A stretch of 15,569 nt of DNA from JBIOUF01 sp044866695 (GCA_044866695.1 JBIOUF010000205.1:1-15569), one strand, 5' to 3'. Shown: positions 8,865 to 15,017, counted from the first letter of the stretch. The notes: generated by a model from the sequence alone, not told the origin. Translations and numbers: made by a program.

Positions 8865-9820
8865 CAGTCCAGGTCTTCCACCAGGGTCAGCCGCGCGCGT
8901 TCGCGGCGGCGGAGCTCGGCACTCCCCCGCCAGCCGCCGACCGGCAGGCCGAACTTGGCGACCAGCCGGTCGGTGAAGGGCGCCCGGTGCAGCCGCGCCA
9001 GCCGGATCGGCGACGTCCCCCTGCGCACCTCGATGCGCGCGCCGGGTGGCAGGTCGACGGTGCGCCGCCCGTCGCACCAGAGCACCCCGGCCCCCTCGGT
9101 CTCGGCCAGCACCTCTACGGCCACCGCCGAGCTGGGCGCGACCACCATCGCGCGGGCGAAGAGCGCGTGCGCGGAGATCGGCACGACCAGCAGCGCCTCC
9201 ACCCCCGGCCACACCACCGGTCCGCCGGCGGAGAAGCTGTACGCCGTGGAACCGGTCGGCGTCGCGCAGACGACGCCGTCGCAGCCCCAGCGCGACAGCG
9301 GCCGCCCGTCGACCTCCACCACGAGCTCGAGCATGCGCTGCCGGGCCGCCTTCTCCACGCTGGCCTCGTTGAGCGCCCAGGTCGTCGCGACGACCTGCTT
9401 GCCGCGGTAGACGGTGACGTCGACGGTGAGCCGCTCCTCGGAGGTGTAGTGCCGTCCGACGATCGCGTCGATGCTCAACGCGATGTCCTCGTGCTCGGCC
9501 TCGGCGAGGAAGCCGACGTGGCCCAGGTTGACGCCGAGCACCGGCGTCCCGGCCTGCCTGACCAGCTCCGCGGCACGCAGGATGGTGCCGTCGCCGCCGA
9601 TGACCACCATCAGCTCGCAGCCCGCCGACGCCCTCGGCCCGGCGGTCACCAGCTCCAGGTCGGGCAGGTCGAGGTCGAGCTCGGCCGCCTCGTGGTCCAG
9701 CAGCCGCAGGCCCAGGCCGTGCACGCTGAGCGCGCGGCAGAACTGCCGGGCCACGGTGCGGGCGTCGGCGCGCCCCGCATGCGCGACGACGAAGATCCGC
9801 CGTCCGTCGGGCTCGTTCAC
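8864..9820 (-). CDS. nadK: NAD kinase
   Basis: NAD kinase phosphorylates NAD+ to NADP+; the actinobacterial enzymes can use ATP or polyphosphate. The 318 aa contain the expected motifs: GGDGT at 75-79 in MVVIGGDGTILRAAE, the NE pair at 151-152 (ALNEASVEK) and TPTGSTAYSFSAGGP at 188-202. The start is the GTG at 9820, which overlaps the tlyA stop by 4 nt (GTGA). The 3' end shares a base with the recN ATG. Gene order tlyA-nadK-recN equals Rv1694-Rv1696 (ppnK). No unusual residues were noticed. Confidence 0.96.
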   Translation of the reverse strand: MNEPDGRRIFVVAHAGRADARTVARQFCRALSVHGLGLRLLDHEAAELDLDLPDLELVTAGPRASAGCELMVVIGGDGTILRAAELVRQAGTPVLGVNLGHVGFLAEAEHEDIALSIDAIVGRHYTSEERLTVDVTVYRGKQVVATTWALNEASVEKAARQRMLELVVEVDGRPLSRWGCDGVVCATPTGSTAYSFSAGGPVVWPGVEALLVVPISAHALFARAMVVAPSSAVAVEVLAETEGAGVLWCDGRRTVDLPPGARIEVRRGTSPIRLARLHRAPFTDRLVAKFGLPVGGWRGSAELRRRERARLTLVEDLD

Positions 9821-10668
9821 CGCTCCACTTTCTCATCCGCGAGGGACGGGTCCGGGGTGCGGCACACCTCCCTGCGGACGTCCTGGTCGGTGACCGTCGC
9901 CGGGCCGGGGCGCAGCCACACGAAGTACTCGACGTTGCCGGCGGGACCGGGCAGCGGGCTGGTGGTCACCGCCCGGGCGCCCCAGCCACGCCGGGCAGCG
10001 GCCGCGGCCACCGAGGACACCGCCTCTGCCCGCAGCCCCGGGTCGCGGACCACCCCGCCCTTGCCCACCCGCCCCCTCCCGACCTCGAACTGCGGCTTCA
10101 CCATGAGCAGCAGGTCCGCGTCGCGGGCGACGACGGCCAGCAGAGGGTCGAGCACCAGCCGCAGCGAGATGAAGGACAGGTCCGCCACGACCAGGTCTAC
10201 CGGCTCCCCACCCACCAGCTCCACGGTGAGGTCTCGGACGTTGGTCCGGTCCAGGACCAGGACCCGAGGGTCGCCCCGCAACGGCCAGGCCAGCTGTCCG
10301 TACCCGACGTCCACGGCCACCACCTCGGCGGCCCCCGCCTCGAGCAGGACCTGGGTGAACCCCCCGGTGGACGCGCCGGCGTCCAGGCAGCGCCGGCCGC
10401 GCACCTCGAGGCCCGACGGCGCCCAGGCCGCCAGCGCGCCGGCCAGCTTGTGCGCGCCCCGCGAGACGTAGTCCGGACCGGCTGGGTCACCCCTGACGAC
10501 GACCGCCGCGGCTGTGGTCACCGCCGTCGCCGGCTTCACCGCGCGCACGCCGGCGACGGTGACCCGCCCGGCGGCGACCAGCTCGGCGGCGTGGTCGCGC
10601 GAACGGGCCAGCCCTCTGCGCACCAGCTCTGCGTCGAGGCGCTGTCGCCGCGGACGCGACGGGGTCAC
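9817..10668 (-). CDS. tlyA: 16S/23S rRNA (cytidine-2'-O)-methyltransferase TlyA
   Basis: TlyA methylates ribose 2'-O of cytidines in 16S and 23S rRNA; in mycobacteria this modification is needed for capreomycin sensitivity. The 283 aa comprise an N-terminal S4 RNA-binding domain (about 9-60, RLDAELVRRGLARSRDHAAEL) and an FtsJ-like SAM methyltransferase with LDAGASTGGFTQVLL (95-109). The presumed catalytic tetrad Lys74, Asp163, Lys191, Glu247 is present (GAHKLAG, VADLSF, VKPQFE, NVEYF). The interdomain linker reads PDYV where the mycobacterial protein has RAWV. The start is GTG 10668, 18 nt after the small ORF's stop and without a clear ribosome binding site, so expression may depend on coupling. 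The older name haemolysin A is not supported by these motifs. Confidence 0.94.
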   Translation of the reverse strand: MTPSRPRRQRLDAELVRRGLARSRDHAAELVAAGRVTVAGVRAVKPATAVTTAAAVVVRGDPAGPDYVSRGAHKLAGALAAWAPSGLEVRGRRCLDAGASTGGFTQVLLEAGAAEVVAVDVGYGQLAWPLRGDPRVLVLDRTNVRDLTVELVGGEPVDLVVADLSFISLRLVLDPLLAVVARDADLLLMVKPQFEVGRGRVGKGGVVRDPGLRAEAVSSVAAAAARRGWGARAVTTSPLPGPAGNVEYFVWLRPGPATVTDQDVRREVCRTPDPSLADEKVER

Positions 10669-10686
10669 CGGCGCGGGGCCGGGGTA

Positions 10687-10884
10687 CTACGACGTCGCAG
10701 GGCGGGGTCCGGGTCCGACGCCGGCGTCGTCGAGGGCCGACCGCAGCGTCTCGTGGATGTCCTCGTAGACCTCCGCATGGGACGTGACCGGCAGCTCGTC
10801 CAGGGAATGCAGCCGAGCCAACGCCTCGTCCACATCGGGGTTCCCACTCCAGGAGCGCTGGTAGGGCAGGACGAAGTCGGTCAT
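10687..10884 (-). CDS. Conserved small protein of unknown function (Rv1693-like position)
   Basis: A 65-aa acidic protein, starting MTDFVLPYQRSWSGNPDVDE. Its ATG overlaps the HAD phosphatase stop (ATGA) and is preceded by AAGGGG 5 nt upstream, so it is translated as part of the operon. M. tuberculosis has a small ORF, Rv1693, at exactly this place between the phosphatase and tlyA. The part up to about residue 53 (ALARLHSLDELPV, then HAEVYEDIHETLRSALDD) looks like two amphipathic helices; the C-terminal GVGPGPRPATS tail looks disordered. There is no signal peptide, membrane segment or cysteine. I know of no assigned function. The fixed position suggests a role tied to the phosphatase or TlyA, but that is inference. 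Confidence 0.82.
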   Translation of the reverse strand: MTDFVLPYQRSWSGNPDVDEALARLHSLDELPVTSHAEVYEDIHETLRSALDDAGVGPGPRPATS

Positions 10885-11963
10885 GGGCTCCCCTTCTGCT
10901 GGGCCGCGTCGGCACGGGGTGGCAGGGTCACGTTACCGGGCGGTACCAGGTCTGCACCATGGGCAGCGGCCCCCGAATCGTCCAGATGACGCCACCCGGC
11001 CACCGCGACGACCCGCCACCAGTCGTCGACCGGGCCGTGCCCGGTCACCACGAGCCGGCCGTCCTCCACGCCGGCGCGCCACCCCCCGAGGCGCACCGGG
11101 TCCGCGTCGCCGTCCGGCACCGGATGCGCCGTGCCGAGCGCGGCCAGCGTCGACCCGACGTAGCTGGGGCGCAGCCCGGGCGGGGCGCCGACCAGCTCCT
11201 CGACCCCGGTGACCCCGGTCATCACCAGGAGGCTGTCGTAGCCCCCGCCCACCGCGCCCGAGATGTCGGTGTCCAGCCGGTCGCCGACGACCAGCGGCCG
11301 CGACCCGCCGACCCGCCGCACGGTCTCCCGCAGCAGCGGCGGCTGCGGCTTGCCGGCGACGACCGGCTGGCGAGCCGCGAAGGCGGCCACGACGCCGACC
11401 AGCACACCGTTGCCGAGCCCGGGGCCGTGTGCGGTCGGCACCGTGGCGTCGGTGTTGGAGGCCACCCAGGGCAGCCCACGCCGCACCAGGATCGCCCCGT
11501 CGATCACCGTCTGCCAGCGCAGGTCCGGCGCGAACCCCGACACCACGGCGACCGGCTGGTCGTCGATCCGCTGCACCGGGACCAGCCCCAGCTCGGCGAG
11601 CGCGACGAACAGCCCGGCACCGCCGATCACGTAGACCGCGGAGCCGGGCGGGACCCGTTCGGCGACCAGCCGGGCCGCCGCCTGGGCCGAGGTCACCACG
11701 TCGTCGGCACGCGCGTCGACCCCGAGCCGGACCAGGTGCTCGGCGACCGCGTCCGGGGGGCGGGAGGCGTTGTTGGTGACGTAGGCCAGGTGCATCCCCG
11801 CGCGCTCCGCCGCCGCGAGGTGCGCCGGCACCCCGGGCACCGCATCGGGGCCGATGTAGACCACGCCGTCGAGGTCCAGCATCGCCAGGTCGTAGCGGTG
11901 CCAGAGCGGCTCCTCGCACTCCTTCAGGCCTGCCCCGGGTCCCGCGGACGCGTCTCCTGCCAC
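10881..11963 (-). CDS. HAD-superfamily phosphatase, NagD/IIA type (glycerol-3-phosphate phosphatase-like)
   Basis: A 360-aa HAD hydrolase in the position of M. tuberculosis Rv1692, reported as a glycerol-3-phosphate phosphatase in phospholipid recycling. All HAD motifs are seen: nucleophile Asp30 and acid Asp32 (MLDLDGVVY), motif II Thr63 (YVTNNAS), motif III Lys205 (AGKPQPP) and motif IV GDRLDTDI with Asp228. The IIA cap lies between motifs II and III. After about residue 280 a C-terminal appendage (RLGGWRAGVEDGRLVVTGHG and DDWWRVVAVAGW) resembles the extra acetyltransferase-like region described for Rv1692. I chose GTG 11963 because it sits 7 nt after a TAGGGT -10 box. GTG 11972 would overlap that box, and the frame to 12263 runs antisense into the DUF1015 gene. 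It heads the operon; its stop overlaps the small ORF start. Confidence 0.88.
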   Translation of the reverse strand: MAGDASAGPGAGLKECEEPLWHRYDLAMLDLDGVVYIGPDAVPGVPAHLAAAERAGMHLAYVTNNASRPPDAVAEHLVRLGVDARADDVVTSAQAAARLVAERVPPGSAVYVIGGAGLFVALAELGLVPVQRIDDQPVAVVSGFAPDLRWQTVIDGAILVRRGLPWVASNTDATVPTAHGPGLGNGVLVGVVAAFAARQPVVAGKPQPPLLRETVRRVGGSRPLVVGDRLDTDISGAVGGGYDSLLVMTGVTGVEELVGAPPGLRPSYVGSTLAALGTAHPVPDGDADPVRLGGWRAGVEDGRLVVTGHGPVDDWWRVVAVAGWRHLDDSGAAAHGADLVPPGNVTLPPRADAAQQKGSP

Positions 11964-11970
11964 GCCGGCC

Positions 11971-11976
11971 ACCCTA
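11971..11976 (-). promoter_or_regulatory. -10 box for the HAD-tlyA-recN-steB operon, probably leaderless
   Basis: TAGGGT on the minus strand fits TANNNT and is followed by 7 nt (GGCCGGC) and then GTG at 11963. Transcription would start at or next to the first base of the start codon, giving a leaderless message, which is common in actinobacteria. No clear -35; the tandem repeat at 11977-12018 takes its place. Confidence 0.5.
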
Positions 11977-12018
11977 GGGCGTGCCGCGATGGGCGTGCCG
12001 CGGTGGGCGTGGCGGGCA
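11977..12018. repeat. 14-bp tandem repeat, three units, in the divergent promoter region
   Basis: Units GGGCGTGCCGCGAT (11977-11990), GGGCGTGCCGCGGT (11991-12004) and the diverged GGGCGTGGCGGGCA (12005-12018) follow one another without a gap. The first two differ at one base. The array abuts the -10 box of the HAD operon and covers its -35 region. It may be a regulator-binding array or a slippage product. Confidence 0.65.
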
Positions 12019-12075
12019 GGAGCGCCCGGCCCGCTCCGGCCCATTGCGGTCGGCCACCGGGCCCGTGACGGCCCA

Positions 12076-12081
12076 TAGGAT
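12076..12081 (+). promoter_or_regulatory. -10 box for the DUF1015 gene, probably leaderless
   Basis: TAGGAT fits TANNNT and is followed by GCCCCG and the GTG start at 12088, a spacing of 6 nt that puts the transcript start on the start codon. There is no ribosome binding site between them, which supports a leaderless message. No TTGAC-like -35 is visible at 16-18 nt. Confidence 0.5.
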
Positions 12082-12087
12082 GCCCCG

Positions 12088-13320
12088 GTGAGCGGGACGG
12101 AGCCGGTCGTGGCCGGCACCAGACGCCCGCTGGAGCTGGCGGCGTTCCGGGGGCTGCGGTTCGACCCCGACACGATTGGCGACCTCGGCACCGCGGTGTC
12201 TCCGCCGTACGACGTCTTGGACGCCGACCTGGTCCGGGAGCTGGAGTCGGCCAACCCGCGCAACGTGGTGCGGCTGATCCTGTCGCGACGGTTCGAGACC
12301 CCCTACCGGGCGGTCCTGGACCGCCTGGACCGGTGGCGGGCGGAGGGCGCGCTGCGGCCGGACCCCCGGCCCGCGCTCTACCTGTACGAGTACACCGCGG
12401 GACCCACGGTGGTGCGAGGCCTGGTCGGGCTGGTCGGGCTCCGGGCGCCCGACGAGCGCGTGGTGCTGCCCCACGAGGAGGTGAGCCCGGGGCCGGTCGA
12501 GGACCGGGTCGCGCTGATGCGGACCACCAGGACCAACCTCGAGCCGATCCTGCTGGTGCACGACGGTCCCCCCTGGCTGCGCAGGCACCTGGCCGAGACC
12601 TCCGAGGGGCCGCCGGCGACGGAGGTGGTGGCCTACGACGGCGTCCGGCACCGGCTCTGGCTTCTCGACGACCCCGGCGGGTTGGCACGCGTCGCGCTGG
12701 AGCTCGCCCCCGGCCAGGCGCTGATCGCCGACGGCCACCACCGGTACGCGGCGTACCTGCGGCTGCAGGCGGAGGCGGCGGGCGCCGGCACCAGGCGGTC
12801 ACCGTGGGACTACGGGCTGGCGATGCTGGTGGACCAGCGGGCGTTCCCCCTCCAGGTGCGCCCGATCCACCGCACCGTCGAGGGGCTGACCGGGACCGAT
12901 GTCGCCGACCTCGCCCGCCACCACCGACAGCGGCTGGACCGGGTCGGCTCGCAGCGGGAGGCGCTGCTCCGGCTCGGTGACGCGGTGCCCGGCCGGCCGG
13001 CCAGGTTCGGCATCACCGACGGGAGGACCTGGTGGGTCCTCTCGGTGCCGCGCACCGACCCGGTCGACACGACCGTGCTGCACCGCGACGTCCTGCCCGG
13101 GTGGCACGTGGCGGAGGGGCAGCTGGGCTACCACCACAGCCTCGCCCAGGCGCTCCGGTCGCTGACCCGCCGGACCGGCATCGCGGTGACGATGGCCGCC
13201 CCCGCCGTCGACCAGGTGCTCCGCTCGGCCGCCGCGGGGATCACCCTGCCGCGCAAGTCGACGTCGTTCGAGCCCAAGCCCCGCATGGGACTGGTCATGC
13301 GCGACCTGCGCGACGCCTGA
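12088..13320 (+). CDS. DUF1015 family protein
   Basis: A 410-aa protein of the DUF1015 family, whose biochemical role is unknown to me. Family signs are AAFRGLRFDP near the N-terminus, AVSPPYDVLDADL (36-48), NVVRLIL, LYLYEYTAGPTVVRGLVGLV, VLPHEEVSPGPVEDR, and the strongly conserved ADGHHRYAAYLRLQ near residue 215. It ends with ITLPRKSTSFEPKPRMG, also typical. There is no signal peptide or membrane segment, so it is cytoplasmic. It is the only confident plus-strand gene, divergent from the HAD operon and convergent with the SSB gene. The GTG start (12088) is 6 nt after TAGGAT and appears leaderless. An out-of-frame ATG at 12080 is not used. The His-rich ADGHHRYAA suggests an active or metal site, but this is inference. 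Confidence 0.9.
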   Translation: MSGTEPVVAGTRRPLELAAFRGLRFDPDTIGDLGTAVSPPYDVLDADLVRELESANPRNVVRLILSRRFETPYRAVLDRLDRWRAEGALRPDPRPALYLYEYTAGPTVVRGLVGLVGLRAPDERVVLPHEEVSPGPVEDRVALMRTTRTNLEPILLVHDGPPWLRRHLAETSEGPPATEVVAYDGVRHRLWLLDDPGGLARVALELAPGQALIADGHHRYAAYLRLQAEAAGAGTRRSPWDYGLAMLVDQRAFPLQVRPIHRTVEGLTGTDVADLARHHRQRLDRVGSQREALLRLGDAVPGRPARFGITDGRTWWVLSVPRTDPVDTTVLHRDVLPGWHVAEGQLGYHHSLAQALRSLTRRTGIAVTMAAPAVDQVLRSAAAGITLPRKSTSFEPKPRMGLVMRDLRDA

Positions 13321-13326
13321 CCCCCG

Positions 13327-13385
13327 CCGGCGGCCCGAGGAGCGAGCCTGCGAGCCACCGGCGGCCCGAGGAGCGAGCTTGCGAG
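13327..13385. repeat. Direct repeat, 28-nt unit, period 31
   Basis: The units at 13327-13354 and 13358-13385 differ at one base in 28 (CCTGCGAG versus CTTGCGAG). Both start CCGGCGGCCCGAGGAGCGAG. They begin 7 nt after the DUF1015 stop. The second unit also forms the left arm of the inverted repeat that follows. Confidence 0.8.
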
Positions 13386-13470
13386 CGTCTCGAAACCACC
13401 GGTACCCCGGGCTGGGACTGTGCCAGGGTGGCCGCTGGTTGGCTTCGTGACGCTCGCAAGCTCGCTCCTC
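13368..13470. repeat. Large inverted repeat between convergent genes
   Basis: The 20 nt at 13368-13387 (GAGGAGCGAGCTTGCGAGCG) are exactly complementary to 13451-13470. Imperfect pairing continues inwards (TCTCGAAACCACC against TCACGAAGCCAACC), to about 13400 and 13438. It stands between the stops of DUF1015 and the SSB gene, so it may act as a two-way terminator. The motif resembles a dispersed intergenic repeat I associate with Nocardioides genomes. Confidence 0.8.
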
Positions 13471-13478
13471 AGCCCGAG

Positions 13479-13519
13479 TCGAGACGCCTCCGCTAGCGCT
13501 CCGGCTCCTCGACCAGCGT
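13479..13519. repeat. Related repeat fragment, GTCGAGACG ... CTCCTCGACCA
   Basis: This stretch begins GTCGAGACGCC and ends GGCTCCTCGACCAGCG around the 8-bp palindrome CGCTAGCG (13491-13498). GAGACG and CTCCTCGACCA look like a second, diverged version of the neighbouring repeat family. Nothing else is recognisable in the 224-nt gap between 13320 and 13545. Confidence 0.4.
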
Positions 13520-13544
13520 CCGGTGTCGGCTCGCTCCCGCTCCC

Positions 13545-13934
13545 TCATGCCCGGTCCGCGTCGCGACGCACCCGGGTCACGCTGAGCGCCTCGACCTCGA
13601 CGAGGCTGGTGGGCCCGGAAGTGGTCCGGAAGAAGCGCCGGCGCAGCGCGCCGGACACCTCTACGGTGTCGCCGACCTGCCACGACCGCATCGCCCGGCG
13701 GACCCGTCCGGTCCACCCGACGCAGTCGACCCAGTCGCTGCGGGCCTTGGACCCGGCCGTCATCGCCGTGCGCCCGCGCGGCAGCGACAGCCGCACCGAG
13801 ACGATCGCGGTCCCGCTCGGGAGCGTCCGGTCTGTTGGCGCCGTGGTGACCCGACCGCGCAGGGTCACCACGTTCACCGCGTCCGGCGCCGTCTGGGGAC
13901 GGTCCGCTTCGGACGTCTGTCGTGGTCCCGGCAT
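13545..13934 (-). CDS. Single-stranded DNA-binding protein (short paralogue without acidic tail)
   Basis: A 129-aa SSB-like OB-fold protein. The fold spans about residues 21-122: VNVVTLRGRVTTAPTDRTLPSG, a second strand AIVSVRLSLPR, SDWVDCVGWTGRVRRAMRSWQVGD and TVEVSGALRRRFFR, all typical of bacterial SSBs. The main SSB usually has a long Gly-rich linker ending in an acidic DDxPF-type tip that recruits partners. This protein stops at RVRRDADRA and has neither, so it is probably an accessory SSB, as SsbB-type paralogues are in Streptomyces. The ATG is well fixed by a perfect AGGAGGTGA 6 nt upstream. It lies 126 nt after the TPR gene and is convergent with DUF1015. Confidence 0.82.
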   Translation of the reverse strand: MPGPRQTSEADRPQTAPDAVNVVTLRGRVTTAPTDRTLPSGTAIVSVRLSLPRGRTAMTAGSKARSDWVDCVGWTGRVRRAMRSWQVGDTVEVSGALRRRFFRTTSGPTSLVEVEALSVTRVRRDADRA

Positions 13935-13940
13935 CCGCCC

Positions 13941-13949
13941 TCACCTCCT
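13941..13949 (-). promoter_or_regulatory. Perfect ribosome binding site of the SSB gene
   Basis: AGGAGGTGA on the minus strand matches the anti-Shine-Dalgarno complement over 9 nt, 6 nt before the ATG at 13934. It is the strongest such site in the window and fixes the start of the SSB gene. Confidence 0.8.
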
Positions 13950-14002
13950 CACAGAGCAGGCTGCCGCACCCGCGGCCGGCGCCGCAGCGGGAGGCGAGAG
14001 GG

Positions 14003-14028
14003 TGTGCACAACCCGGGCCTGTGGACGG
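14003..14028 (-). promoter_or_regulatory. Two DnaA-box-like 9-mers upstream of the SSB gene
   Basis: On the minus strand TTGTGCACA (14011-14003) differs at one base from the actinobacterial DnaA box TTGTCCACA, and CCGTCCACA (14028-14020) differs at two. Both point the same way, 17 nt apart. Chance is quite possible for such short motifs. Confidence 0.2.
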
Positions 14029-14041
14029 CGGAGGCAGGGAA

Positions 14042-14058
14042 CCGGCCTTCCTGGCCGG
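14042..14058 (-). terminator. Hairpin just after the TPR gene stop
   Basis: CCGGCC and GGCCGG pair perfectly around the 5-nt loop AGGAA, 2 nt past the stop at 14061. Only TT follows on the minus strand, so it may be a weak or attenuating terminator between the TPR gene and the SSB gene. Confidence 0.35.
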
Positions 14059-14060
14059 GC

Positions 14061-14948
14061 TCAACCGCGATGTCCGTCGTCACCTTCGGCCGGGTCCGCC
14101 ACGGGCAGGTCCTCGAGCTCGCCGAGCCGCTCCGCGGCATCGGTGACCAGGTCCCGGTCGATGCCGGCGGTGCGGTGGAACCAGGCCACCGCGTCCTCGG
14201 TGCGCCCGGCCGCCAGCAGGGTGTCGGCGTAGGCGTAGCGCAGCCGGACCACCCAGTCCGCGCGGGTCCGAGAACCCAGCGGCGCGGCCTCGAGGATGCG
14301 CAGCGCCGCGTCCAGCTCGCCGCGGTCCCGCCGCGCGCCCGCCTCGACGATGGTCATCTCGGCGCGCAGCTCGCGGCCGAGCTGCTCCACCGCGGGGTTC
14401 CTGGCCAGCTCCAGGGCGCGGTCGGGGCGGCCGAGCGCCCGCTCGCAGTCGGCCATCACCGGGAGGTAGTCCGGCGACCCGTTCATCCGGCGGGCGGCGC
14501 GCAGCTCGGCGAGTGCCTCGGCGTACCGGCCCGCGACGTACGCCGCCTCGCCGCACGCCTCGCGGACGACGGCGACCCGGGCCGCGCGAGCCCGGGCGGC
14601 CTTGGCATGCTCGTAGGCGGTGGCGGGATCGTCGTCGAGGAGCCGGCCGGCCGCCACCAGGTGCCGGGCGACCCGCAGCGCCAGGCGCTCGGGCAGGGTA
14701 CGCAGCTGAGCCTGGACGCCGGGGTCGAGCTCTCGTCCGGTGATGTCGTCGGGAAGCGGTGGACCGTCGTAGCGGCTCTGCTCGGGCGTGCGCGCCTCGC
14801 GCGCGGCTCCGCCTCTCGCCACCGGACCGCGCGTACGTGCCGCGGGGCGCTTCTGCGGCGGCCGGCCGCCCTGCTCGCGGCGACCGGACGGCTGCCTCGG
14901 ATCGTGCTCCCGGGGGCCACCTCCGCCGTGCCCGCCGCGACCAGCCAT
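14061..14948 (-). CDS. TPR-like repeat protein with Gly/Arg-rich N-terminus
   Basis: A 295-aa soluble protein. Residues 1-60 are low-complexity and basic (MAGRGGHGGGGPREHDPRQP, then many Arg, Gly and Pro). The rest is almost all helical and Ala/Leu/Arg-rich with TPR-like spacing, for example EAAYVAGRYAEALAELRAA, ERALGRPDRALELA and YADTLLAAGRTEDAVAWFHR. This resembles the TPR protein Rv1691 of M. tuberculosis, which lies beside the same operon. The ATG at 14948 has GGAGG 9 nt upstream and opens MAGRGG; a frame to 15029 would run into the rrn terminator. It lies just after the rRNA operon in the same direction. Partners are unknown; the basic tail might bind RNA, which is inference. Confidence 0.8.
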   Translation of the reverse strand: MAGRGGHGGGGPREHDPRQPSGRREQGGRPPQKRPAARTRGPVARGGAAREARTPEQSRYDGPPLPDDITGRELDPGVQAQLRTLPERLALRVARHLVAAGRLLDDDPATAYEHAKAARARAARVAVVREACGEAAYVAGRYAEALAELRAARRMNGSPDYLPVMADCERALGRPDRALELARNPAVEQLGRELRAEMTIVEAGARRDRGELDAALRILEAAPLGSRTRADWVVRLRYAYADTLLAAGRTEDAVAWFHRTAGIDRDLVTDAAERLGELEDLPVADPAEGDDGHRG

Positions 14949-15017
14949 CAGCGCCGCCCTCCGGGTTCTCCAAGCTGTCGACGAAAGCCGCGAACGCAAA
15001 GCCGTGGTGCGAAAGCG

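Noticed and set aside
6063..9410. Plus-strand open frame of 1115 codons opposite steA, recN and nadK
   Set aside because: Low-complexity Arg/Ser/Pro/Ala translation spanning three well-supported minus-strand genes; no start site and no recognisable domain.
7107..9836. RecN as a 909-aa fusion
   Set aside because: The extra N-terminal part is the out-of-frame shadow of nadK; the true start MLTELRITSLGVIEE is at 8864 in a TGATG overlap.
10881..12263. HAD protein starting at 12263 (460 aa)
   Set aside because: The extension is antisense to the start of DUF1015 and Ser/Arg/Pro-rich; the promoter and GTG at 11963 fit better.
13327..13470. CRISPR array
   Set aside because: Only two direct units with a 3-nt gap plus an inverted arm; no regular spacers and no cas genes.
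13321..13544. Insertion sequence or transposon end
   Set aside because: No transposase frame and no target duplication; the repeats are short and look like an intergenic repeat family.
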